The translations under genes were made by a program, and so were the position numbers. Positions 1-6,142 of a DNA stretch of 7,132 bases are shown piece after piece; positions within the stretch are counted from its first letter, which is position 1, and every line of letters starts with the position of its first letter. The notes under the pieces were generated by a model. It saw only the letters and a list, made by a program, of their open reading frames with translations, was not told where the DNA came from and made no database searches. Source of the stretch: Dehalococcoidia bacterium (GTDB lineage: Bacteria; Chloroflexota; Dehalococcoidia; SZUA-161); the NCBI GenBank assembly GCA_004376205.1, contig SOKG01000198.1, forward strand, positions 1-7,132. The letters run 5' to 3'.

Positions 1-867
1 AGCGCCGTTCACATCAAGCCCACCTTCCTCGAAATGATCGGGCCGAGGCACCTGGACAACGGCTTCCTGCAGAGGATAAAGGACCTCAGCCTCAAGGGAG
101 GAAGCCTCTACATGGCCCATTTTCTCACCCGTGAACGGCTTCGCGTCCGTCCCAAGTACCAGAGGGACGACTACAGGTATGAGGATTACGGGTCTTTCAC
201 GGGTCCGTTCTACCCCATGGAGTCGCGAGAGCTGTACTTCGAGCACGTCACGGAGGTGCTTGGGCACCAGCGCAACCTCACCATCCCGCCGGAGCGGGCG
301 ATGTACGGTATGGTTGCCAGCGAGACCTACGCTGAGTGTCATCCCCAGTGTACGCGCCCCGGCCTCCATATCAACGGGCCCATGTTCATGCTGGTTCCGA
401 CACCGCAGTACAATGTGGATGGCGTCGAGGGCATGGAGGACAAGGCCAAGTGGGACGAATACATGCGGGTTGCGCTCAGCCAGATAGTCGATAATCTCGA
501 TTCAGACAACCTCGTCCGCATTTTCTCAGACGGTCCGTGGGACCAGGAGTTCCGCAACACCGGGATGCTCGGCGGCTCGTGGTATGGCCTCCGCTGTGAC
601 CGGGACGAATGGTGGAACGAGCGTCCGCTGCCCGAACTGGCACGTTTCCGGGTGCCGGACATCGATGGCCTTTACCTTTCTCATCAGTCTTCCGCCCACC
701 CCGGAGGCCTGTGCCTGATGGCCGTGGGCTACAACCTGATGCACATCCTCATCGAGGACGGCATCGCCGAGCCCGGAGACTGGTGGTACGCTTCCCCGTG
801 GTACATTCCGGAAGAGGGCAAGATATCGGCGATACCGCGGCGCCCGGAATCAGTGGCGACTCGCTGA
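1..867 (+). CDS. Phytoene-dehydrogenase-like NAD(P)/FAD-dependent oxidoreductase, C-terminal part (5' end outside window)
   Basis: The frame is open from the first base, so this is the last 288 residues of a longer protein. The ATG at 34 is an internal Met, not a start, and no ribosome binding site precedes it. The C-terminus (codons 223-236, around GLYLSHQSSAHPGG) matches the position and pattern of the FAD-binding C-terminal motif of the COG1233 superfamily. In the next gene the equivalent stretch reads GLYLCGASTYPGG. Family members are flavoproteins of about 500-550 residues that desaturate, isomerise or oxidise hydrophobic substrates, so roughly half of the protein, including the N-terminal Rossmann fold, lies upstream. 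The segment is rich in Trp and Tyr (for example DEWWNE near codon 203), which suits a hydrophobic substrate pocket. The usual Cys-Gly of the motif is replaced by Ser-His, so cofactor contacts may differ. Substrate unknown. It lies 102 bases before a paralogue on the same strand and is probably co-transcribed with it. Confidence 0.8.
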   Translation, partial: SAVHIKPTFLEMIGPRHLDNGFLQRIKDLSLKGGSLYMAHFLTRERLRVRPKYQRDDYRYEDYGSFTGPFYPMESRELYFEHVTEVLGHQRNLTIPPERAMYGMVASETYAECHPQCTRPGLHINGPMFMLVPTPQYNVDGVEGMEDKAKWDEYMRVALSQIVDNLDSDNLVRIFSDGPWDQEFRNTGMLGGSWYGLRCDRDEWWNERPLPELARFRVPDIDGLYLSHQSSAHPGGLCLMAVGYNLMHILIEDGIAEPGDWWYASPWYIPEEGKISAIPRRPESVATR

Positions 868-872
868 CGTCA
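865..872. promoter_or_regulatory. TGACGTCA palindrome over the stop codon, possible operator
   Basis: An 8-base perfect palindrome, TGACGTCA, overlaps the TGA stop of the upstream gene. Its TGACG half-sites recur in the 929-950 hairpin 57 bases downstream. Repetition of the half-site makes a protein-binding site conceivable, but one 8-base palindrome is weak evidence. Confidence 0.2.
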
Positions 873-899
873 TTACTGAGCCCCCGTTTAGAAGCGTAG

Positions 900-921
900 C
901 GTTGCCGCTCCTGTGGCAACG
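900..921 (+). other. Stem-loop in the gap between the two oxidoreductase genes
   Basis: CGTTGCC (900-906) pairs perfectly with GGCAACG (915-921), leaving an 8-base loop. There is no T-run after it, so an intrinsic terminator is unlikely. It is the first of two adjacent hairpins before the next gene and may shape mRNA stability or differential expression between the two cistrons. The inverted repeat is seen directly; the role is inferred. Confidence 0.45.
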
Positions 922-928
922 AATTCTC

Positions 929-950
929 CGTCATGACAGGAGTCATGACG
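929..950 (+). promoter_or_regulatory. 9-bp stem-loop made of a duplicated palindrome, just before a ribosome binding site
   Basis: CGTCATGAC (929-937) and GTCATGACG (942-950) form a perfect 9-base-pair stem with a 4-base AGGA loop. The core GTCATGAC is itself a palindrome and occurs twice in 20 bases, so the site is both a direct and an inverted repeat. It ends 6 bases before the AAGGAGG ribosome binding site of the next gene. It could be a two-site operator at DNA level, or an mRNA hairpin that affects translation or protects a processed 5' end. Outer arms GTAGCG (896-901) and CGCTAC (949-954) could form a competing pairing. Function is inferred. Confidence 0.45.
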
Positions 951-969
951 CTACCGAAGGAGGAGAGAC

Positions 970-2634
970 ATGCAAAAGAGAGAACTGGTCGGCCAGCCAC
1001 ACCCACAGTGCTTCTTTTCTGAGTTCCCCGCTGAGAGCGACTGGGATGCCGTTATCATCGGGGCCGGACCCAACGGCCTGATGACAGCCGCCTATCTCGC
1101 CCGGGCAGGCCTCAGGGTCGCTCTGGTTGAGCGCCGCTACGAGATAGGAGGCGGGCTCGCTACCGAGGAGATCCTCTTCCCGGGCTACTACTCCAACATA
1201 CATGCCATCTACCACCTGATGGTCGACTACATGCCCGTTATCAAGGACTTTGATCTCGACCGTCATGGCCTCGTCTGGATCAAGCCCAACCTCCAGACCG
1301 CCATGGTCTTCGAGGACGGCGGCTCCCTGCTGCTGACACGCATGTTCGAAGACACCGCCGATTCTTTCCACAAGTTCTCCCACAAGGACGCTGTCGCCTT
1401 CGGTAAGTTGATGAGGAGCTGGCGCCGCATAGTGAACGAGATACTGGCTCCAGCCACCTATATACCTGCTATGGCTCCGCTGGATTTGAGTGTTGCTATG
1501 CAGCGCACCGACATCGGCAAGGAGATGCTGGAGCTGGTAGAGCAAAGCCCGCTGGAGATCATCAACAGCAACTTCGAGAACGACCGCATAAGGGCTCTCC
1601 TGCTATATGTCAGCTGCATGTGGGGGCTGGACCCCAGGGAGACGGGGACAGGTTTCTACGTCCCGCTCCTTCTCGACCGCGGCATGAACAAGTGCTACTG
1701 CCACGGAGGTTCACACAAGTTGGCCGGCGCCCTGTCGCGCGAGATCGTACGTGCCGGCGGCACCATCCTGGAGTCTTCCGACGTCACCAAGATCAACATG
1801 CAGAACGGCTCCGTCTCCGGCATCGAACTCGGGGAAGGCCGCACTCTCAACAGCGAAGTCGTCATATCCAGCCTCGACCCTCACACCACCTTCTTCGACC
1901 TCATCGGCACCGACAAGCTGCCGGCAGACCTCAAGGATTCTATCGAAGGCTGGAAGTATGACAAATGGAGCTACAACACCCTGCATGTCGTATCGGAGGA
2001 AGCCCCCCACTATGCCTGCGGCGACCTCTGGGTGGATGAGTCGGTTATGACCATCATGGGCTTTGAGAGCACCGACCAGCTTCTGGCCCATTGGGACAAC
2101 GTTGTGGCGGGCAGGGTCGACGACAAGAGCTTCGGCGGACATGCTACCTGTGAGAGCTCCTTCGATTCACACCTCATTCGTAGGCCGGGTAAACATGTCT
2201 CCTTCTTCCAGATGCACGCCCCCTATGATATCGAGGGTGGCTGGGACAAGCGGGGCCCTGAGCTCGAGGAGGCAATCCTGGCCAAATGGCAGAAGGCAGC
2301 GCCCAACATGAGGCGGGAGAACATCACAATGACCAGCCAGGAGACCCCGCTGGATATTGAAATACGTTTCCCGAATATGCGCCGCGGCTCAATCAAGCAC
2401 GGCGACTACGTGCCGGTTCAGTTAGGTTGTTTTCGCCCCAACCAGGACTGCTCCAACCACAACACTCCCATTCAGGGCCTCTACCTGTGCGGGGCCTCCA
2501 CCTATCCGGGAGGCCTGGTGCTCGGAGGGCCAGGCTATCTCGCAGCCAACAGGGTAGCGGACGACCTAGGCGTTACAAAGTGGTGGAAACCCACAAAGGA
2601 GATGGAGAAGTACATTAAGACGTACCTGGAATGA
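970..2634 (+). CDS. Phytoene-dehydrogenase-like NAD(P)/FAD-dependent oxidoreductase (COG1233 type)
   Basis: A complete 554-residue flavoprotein, the usual length for the family. The start is well supported: AAGGAGG at 957-963 lies 6 bases before the ATG, and the next in-frame Met (38) would cut into the FAD fold. The N-terminal Rossmann motif GAGPNG is at residues 31-36, with Glu54 at the end of the second strand placed to bind the FAD ribose, followed by a GGG turn at 60-62. The middle (about 70-480) is the variable substrate domain. The C-terminal FAD motif GLYLCGASTYPGG spans 503-515 and runs into GGPGY at 519-523. No signal peptide or clear membrane helix is seen, so it is probably cytoplasmic or peripherally membrane-bound. 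Family members act on carotenoids, retinoids and other hydrophobic compounds. No carotenoid synthesis gene is nearby, so 'phytoene' describes the fold, not a demonstrated substrate. It follows a paralogue, and the pair may work as separate steps or as partners. Confidence 0.88.
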   Translation: MQKRELVGQPHPQCFFSEFPAESDWDAVIIGAGPNGLMTAAYLARAGLRVALVERRYEIGGGLATEEILFPGYYSNIHAIYHLMVDYMPVIKDFDLDRHGLVWIKPNLQTAMVFEDGGSLLLTRMFEDTADSFHKFSHKDAVAFGKLMRSWRRIVNEILAPATYIPAMAPLDLSVAMQRTDIGKEMLELVEQSPLEIINSNFENDRIRALLLYVSCMWGLDPRETGTGFYVPLLLDRGMNKCYCHGGSHKLAGALSREIVRAGGTILESSDVTKINMQNGSVSGIELGEGRTLNSEVVISSLDPHTTFFDLIGTDKLPADLKDSIEGWKYDKWSYNTLHVVSEEAPHYACGDLWVDESVMTIMGFESTDQLLAHWDNVVAGRVDDKSFGGHATCESSFDSHLIRRPGKHVSFFQMHAPYDIEGGWDKRGPELEEAILAKWQKAAPNMRRENITMTSQETPLDIEIRFPNMRRGSIKHGDYVPVQLGCFRPNQDCSNHNTPIQGLYLCGASTYPGGLVLGGPGYLAANRVADDLGVTKWWKPTKEMEKYIKTYLE

Positions 2635-2862
2635 CTTCTCCGGCTGTGGTAAGGAGTGGGGGAATGTAGACTTAGGTGCTAGCACTGCCTTTTGGACTGT
2701 GCCACTACTAGGTAACATGGTGTTGCCCCTCAATAATGGTCTTGAGACACACAGGGACAAAACAAGGACCAGCACGATACTCAGTAGCGGTTATTTGTAC
2801 TATCGTACTGCAAAATTGCCTGTCTTGTAACAATCGCCGGGGAGGTTGAAAGGAAAGAGACG
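2635..2862 (+). other. 228-base intergenic region before the iron-sulfur gene
   Basis: No coding frame is convincing here. It contains a perfect 10-base palindrome GTGCTAGCAC (2676-2685), a weak hairpin GGTAACA/TGTTGCC (2711-2717 with 2721-2727, one G-T wobble), and interleaved inverted repeats CGATA/TATCG (2775-2779, 2801-2805) and CAGTA/TACTG (2782-2786, 2806-2810). Its length suggests that the downstream gene has its own promoter, but I found no -35/-10 pair with proper spacing. TACTAT (2799-2804) resembles a -10 box but has no partner. The ribosome binding site of the next gene is AAAGGA at 2849-2854. Confidence 0.35.
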
Positions 2863-3780
2863 ATGAGTGATTCAACCAAGGAATTGTACGATTCCTACCC
2901 TGAGGAGAGCAAAAGTGACTTCTTCTCTGCCTACGTCTATATGAAGTATATCGACCACTTCATGTATCACGCGATTCAGGCATCGGGTTTGCCGGCCAAG
3001 GAGCCTGAAGAGAAGCTGGATGAAAGTCTCGATGACTTGGTTCGAGCCACTCTACAGTGTGTTGCTGACGGGGCGCCGGATTTGGCGACCAGCTTCTATC
3101 ACGGCAAAGTGGTGAAGTTGAAGGACGCGATACAGCTGGTTACTCAGAAAGAGGATTTATCCTTGATCACGCCCGAGAAGGTGATTCCCTTCAAGCTGGC
3201 CAAAGACATAATCCTCAGCAATCCCCAATCGATAGCAGTAGGAAGATGTCCCTGTCGGGTAGCATCCGAGAAGCCGTGTCTCCCCATGGAAGTCTGCTTT
3301 TTCGTTGGCGATCCCGGAGCTTCCTTCATCGCCGACCACAATCCCCACTACCGCAAGGTCACCCAGGAGGAGGCCGTTACTATCCTGGAGGCCGAACACA
3401 AGAGGGGCCACGTTCACACCGCCTATTTCAAGAAGGACATGGGCAACAAGTTCTCCGCCATCTGCAACTGCTGCGGCTGTTGCTGTATGGGAATCATGAT
3501 GTGGAATCTGCTCGAGGGCACAGTCCCCATCATGGCCCCTTCAGGCTATCTCTCCCACGTAGGCGACTATTGCAATGGATGCGGAGAATGCCTGGAATAC
3601 TGTCAGTTCAAGGCCATCAGCCTGGATGAGGATGAGCAGAAAGCGGTTATCAACGCAGTGAAGTGTATGGGCTGTGGCGTCTGCGAGGACATCTGCCCAG
3701 TTGGAGCTGTCACCCTTGAGAGGGACCCATCCAAAGGCGAGCCTCTCGATATCGAGGAGTTGGTAAGCAAGGCGAAATAG
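2863..3780 (+). CDS. Cysteine-rich iron-sulfur protein with a C-terminal 2[4Fe-4S] ferredoxin domain
   Basis: A 305-residue protein, probably cytoplasmic (no signal peptide or membrane helix), starting at an ATG 8 bases after AAAGGA. The C-terminus holds two canonical [4Fe-4S] motifs: Cys237-x2-Cys240-x2-Cys243-x3-Cys247 and Cys268-x2-Cys271-x2-Cys274-x3-Cys278-Pro. Upstream are two further cysteine groups: a CPCR motif with Cys129, Cys131, Cys139 and Cys145, and a dense CNCCGCCC run at 201-208 with six cysteines. With Cys66 the total is 19. The N-terminal 100 or so residues are acidic, probably helical and cysteine-poor. Ferredoxin domains of this kind carry electrons at low potential; the extra cysteines may bind another cluster or metal. 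From memory, similar CPCR-plus-ferredoxin proteins occur in anaerobes without a defined role. The flavoenzymes upstream are plausible partners, but a 228-base gap separates them. Electron transfer is well supported as a general role; the partner is not known. Confidence 0.85.
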   Translation: MSDSTKELYDSYPEESKSDFFSAYVYMKYIDHFMYHAIQASGLPAKEPEEKLDESLDDLVRATLQCVADGAPDLATSFYHGKVVKLKDAIQLVTQKEDLSLITPEKVIPFKLAKDIILSNPQSIAVGRCPCRVASEKPCLPMEVCFFVGDPGASFIADHNPHYRKVTQEEAVTILEAEHKRGHVHTAYFKKDMGNKFSAICNCCGCCCMGIMMWNLLEGTVPIMAPSGYLSHVGDYCNGCGECLEYCQFKAISLDEDEQKAVINAVKCMGCGVCEDICPVGAVTLERDPSKGEPLDIEELVSKAK

Positions 3781-3803
3781 GGCGATTGCCTTCTGATTCG
3801 CCC

Positions 3804-3825
3804 GGCCCCGATGGGGTTCGGGGCC
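3804..3825 (+). terminator. GC-rich hairpin after the iron-sulfur gene, probable terminator
   Basis: GGCCCCGA (3804-3811) and TCGGGGCC (3818-3825) form a perfect 8-base-pair stem with a 6-base loop, 23 bases after the stop codon at 3778-3780. There is no T-tract after it on either strand, so it is not a textbook intrinsic terminator. It may act as a T-less terminator or as a barrier that protects the 3' end. Its place between convergent transcription units favours a termination role. Confidence 0.5.
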
Positions 3826-3831
3826 TGCAAT

Positions 3832-3893
3832 GCCTACGGGATAGGCCGGTGTAGCTTACACAAGATGGCTTCTTGTTGCAGCGCCTATGAGGC
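3832..3893. repeat. Run of small stem-loops in the convergent intergenic region
   Basis: Right after the strong hairpin come GCCTA/TAGGC (3832-3836 with 3842-3846, 5-base loop), GTGTA/TACAC (3849-3853 with 3857-3861, 3-base loop), ACAAGA/TCTTGT (3860-3865 with 3871-3876, 5-base loop) and GCCT/AGGC (3883-3886 with 3890-3893, 3-base loop). The second and third overlap by two bases and so exclude each other. Each is short and could be chance; together they suggest a structured 3' region for one or both convergent transcripts. I tried to read it as a tRNA on both strands and could not form a cloverleaf. The rest of the gap, to 4034, shows no clear signal beyond GGTTCA/TGAACC (3958-3963 with 3984-3989). 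Confidence 0.3.
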
Positions 3894-4034
3894 AGCCCCC
3901 TTAGTCAAATGCTCCAAGAAACGAGCTAGCCAGCGTTCCTCTTTTGGGACACACACCGGTTCAGTTGGGAGTAGTGGCAGTGATGAACCACTGACCGTGC
4001 AGAATGCAACTGCAAGCTCTTGTTTCCGTTGTGG

Positions 4035-5090
4035 TCAATACCGCATGGTCTTCCTTGCAACGAACACTACTATGCCAGCCAGAACCAAGTTTAGCCCGGC
4101 AAGAACAGAAACATTCAGTGCAATATCAGGCCAGCCGCCTCCCCGCTGGCTTATGTCAACGATTGGCTGGATAAAGTAGTAGGTCGGAAAGACCCGCCCT
4201 ATCCATTGCGGAATCTGGGGAAACATATAGATCAGGGCTGGGCCGAACAACAGGATTCCCGCGAACTTCCAGAGGGCGAACAGGGTTGTGATGTCCTTTA
4301 TCAAGGCCCCGGACAACAGGCCCAACTCTACAGCCATTATCGCGCCAAGCGCCAGCACCACAACCAGCAGCAGCGGCTCAGCGCCGAAAGCCGAGTTCAA
4401 AATCAGGATGACCATGCCCATTGCCAGACTGAGAATGACGCCAAGGAGACCCTTGGCCAGGAAGACATCCCCGATCGTGGTTGGGGTTACGACCAGCGCC
4501 TCCAGCGTGTTTTTCTGCTTCTCATTTATGAGCGAGGTTGGCGGCAACATGAGCCCGCCCAAAAACACGGCCATGAGGACGATTAACGGCAGCAGCCGGT
4601 CACTCCAGGGGATACTTACTTCGTCACCCAAGATGACGGACTCTATCTCAACAGGCACGTCCTGGCCGCCCAGCTCCCTTACCAGGTTAGCTATGGTCAC
4701 CGGCAGTATGGTGCGGTTTTTAGCCAGGCTTTCCCCCCAGATATACGCCTCAATTCCCACTTTTTCTCCCCGGGAAACTGCGTCGTCAAAGCCCTCAGGA
4801 AGTACTATGCCCATATCGACGGCGCCACTTTGAACCGCCTGTCTCATGCCGGAAACCGTGCTGTACTCCTTGGTGATGACCGAATCGAGTTCCTGGGACA
4901 TGACGACCAGTTGAGAGTTGCCTTCGTCCACTATTCCCAATTTGGGCTTGTCTGTAAACAGAGTGCCAAAAACCAGCGAAAACACCAGCGATATGACAAT
5001 CGGGTAAACGATGGCGAAGACAAAGATGTAGTTCTTGGGGCCGTGTAGGAACTCCTTGCCCAGCAGAACAGAGACACGCTTGAGGCTCAT
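4035..5090 (-). CDS. ABC-2 type transporter permease, second subunit
   Basis: A membrane permease of the ABC-2 class, last gene of the export operon. The start chosen is the ATG at 5090, giving 351 residues. It overlaps the upstream stop as ATGA and has AGGAGG at 5099-5104, 8 bases away. The frame is open up to an ATG at 5126, but that adds only 12 hydrophilic residues (MGRHYGAEEEVP) inside the upstream gene and has no comparable ribosome site. Layout: one membrane helix near residues 21-43, a large external domain (about 45-160), then about five helices between 165 and 346. The conserved cytoplasmic segment SLINE (186-190) followed by LEALVVTP (196-203) is the typical ABC-2 coupling region, and a TYY motif (303-305) precedes the last helix. 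It is paralogous to the permease just upstream and probably pairs with it. Exported substrate unknown: drugs, lipids or peptides are the usual classes. Confidence 0.85.
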   Translation of the reverse strand: MSLKRVSVLLGKEFLHGPKNYIFVFAIVYPIVISLVFSLVFGTLFTDKPKLGIVDEGNSQLVVMSQELDSVITKEYSTVSGMRQAVQSGAVDMGIVLPEGFDDAVSRGEKVGIEAYIWGESLAKNRTILPVTIANLVRELGGQDVPVEIESVILGDEVSIPWSDRLLPLIVLMAVFLGGLMLPPTSLINEKQKNTLEALVVTPTTIGDVFLAKGLLGVILSLAMGMVILILNSAFGAEPLLLVVVLALGAIMAVELGLLSGALIKDITTLFALWKFAGILLFGPALIYMFPQIPQWIGRVFPTYYFIQPIVDISQRGGGWPDIALNVSVLAGLNLVLAGIVVFVARKTMRY

Positions 5091-6142
5091 CGGAACTTCC
5101 TCCTCAGCGCCATAATGCCGCCCCAAACGATGACCAGGTTAAACCCCAGGAGTATCAACAAATTGCGCCAGACATCACCCCAGCCGGCGCCAAAGTTCGC
5201 CGCCTGATGAACGGTATCAGCCAGATAGTACGAGGGAATGGCCTTGACCCAGCCTGAAATGGTGCCGGGAAACATAATGCCGAATGCGGGGATAACGAAG
5301 ATGATGATCACGACAGAGCCCCAGGCCATCACCGACATCATGTCTTTAGCCAGCGACGCTATAAGGAAGCCAGCTCCGGTAACCAGCACGGCTCCAAGCA
5401 GCAGCGCAGTCAGAATAATTAGCGGCTGGCTGCTTACGCCGCCGACGATAGCCATGAAGAATACGGCCTGTGAGAAGGCCAGGCCAACTCCCATGAGCCC
5501 TTTGGCGGCGAACAGGTCCTTTACTTTCGTGGGGGTAACCAGCAGAGCCTGGGCGGTACCCCGCTCAACCTCCTCACTAATCAGGCTGGCCAGGGCCATG
5601 GTTTCAAACATAATTAGGGCGATGGCCAAAAGAGGACGCATGCGGTCCCGCGTCGGTATCTGTTCTCCCAGCATATCCCGGCCCAGAATCTCCGCAGACG
5701 TCTCAATAGCCAGCGGCTGCCCGGTCTGCAGATAGGCCAGTTCCCTTATCAGAAACTCAACGGCGTCTTTTACCTCCTCTGGGGCATCCGCGGGGAAATA
5801 CAGGGTAACCTGGGGTTTCTCTCCCGAGGCAAACTTGTCCATTATGTCCGCTGGCAGGGCTATCCCGGCTGCATATTGGCCCTCAATTACCGCCTCTACG
5901 AGAGCCTCCTCGGATTCGACAGGTTCGATCCCCACGCCTTCTTCCGGTATCTGCTCAAGGACGGGTGGCACCACCGGTGCGTATAGGCCTAACTCCAGCT
6001 TCTCATTGACTGAGCTCGGCATAACAAGGTATATCGTTATATAGGTTACTATGCCGAGAGCAGTCACAAGCGCATAGAACCGGTTCCTGAAGAAAAGGGA
6101 GAGGTCTTTGGCTACCAGGGCCCTGATAATGCGGAAGTTCAC
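5087..6142 (-). CDS. ABC-2 type transporter permease, first subunit
   Basis: A 351-residue permease starting with GTG at 6142, which overlaps the ATPase stop as GTGA. GGAGG at 6151-6155 lies 8 bases upstream and supports this start. Predicted layout: helix 1 at about 22-41, an external domain at about 43-165 that is acidic and proline-rich in its first half, then five helices at about 169-188, 214-235, 239-262, 270-292 and 328-346, ending in a short basic tail (RRKFR). The ABC-2 coupling segment SLISE (186-190) continues into VERGTAQALLVTP (192-204). A SYY motif lies at 304-306. It shares length, topology and motif positions with the next permease, pointing to gene duplication and a heterodimeric channel. 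ABC-2 systems of this shape usually export; an importer is unlikely because no binding-protein gene is present. Confidence 0.85.
   Translation of the reverse strand: MNFRIIRALVAKDLSLFFRNRFYALVTALGIVTYITIYLVMPSSVNEKLELGLYAPVVPPVLEQIPEEGVGIEPVESEEALVEAVIEGQYAAGIALPADIMDKFASGEKPQVTLYFPADAPEEVKDAVEFLIRELAYLQTGQPLAIETSAEILGRDMLGEQIPTRDRMRPLLAIALIMFETMALASLISEEVERGTAQALLVTPTKVKDLFAAKGLMGVGLAFSQAVFFMAIVGGVSSQPLIILTALLLGAVLVTGAGFLIASLAKDMMSVMAWGSVVIIIFVIPAFGIMFPGTISGWVKAIPSYYLADTVHQAANFGAGWGDVWRNLLILLGFNLVIVWGGIMALRRKFR
5099..5104 (-). promoter_or_regulatory. Ribosome binding site that fixes the second permease start at 5090
   Basis: On the minus strand AGGAGG lies inside the end of the upstream permease gene, 8 bases before the ATG at 5090. 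It makes the internal start preferable to the ATG at 5126 and implies translational coupling. Confidence 0.75.

Noticed and set aside
34..36. ATG at 34 as the start of the first gene
   Set aside because: The frame is open to base 1, no ribosome site is present, and the N-terminal FAD fold of the family is missing, so the gene starts outside the window.
943..1545. Long open frame of 200 codons on the minus strand
   Set aside because: It lies antisense to the well-supported FAD oxidoreductase and covers its ribosome site and Rossmann motif. I recognise no motif in it, and such antisense frames are common in GC-rich genes.
2742..2781. TTGAGA and GATACT as a sigma-70-type promoter for the iron-sulfur gene
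   Set aside because: The spacing between them is 28 bases, far from about 17, and no better partner was found for either.
3804..3893. Possible tRNA or tRNA-like gene from the chain of hairpins
   Set aside because: No 7-bp acceptor stem closes the set, and arm spacing does not fit D, anticodon and T arms on either strand.
3921..3960. Possible insertion-sequence end (tract with TTTTGGGACAC)
   Set aside because: It resembles some terminal repeats by eye, but no matching inverted copy, target duplication or transposase fragment could be identified.
3811..4179. 122-codon plus-strand open frame across the convergent gap
   Set aside because: It starts inside the GC-rich hairpin, has no ribosome site, shows low-complexity Ser/Ala/Arg composition and runs antisense into the permease 3' end.
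4206..5048. Plus-strand open frames antisense to the second permease
   Set aside because: Rich in Arg, Ser, Gln and Pro with no motifs, as expected for the reverse complement of a hydrophobic membrane protein gene.
5091..5126. Upstream ATG at 5126 as the start of the second permease
   Set aside because: The ATG at 5090 has AGGAGG at correct spacing and an ATGA overlap. The extra 12 residues are hydrophilic and overlap the upstream gene by 40 bases.
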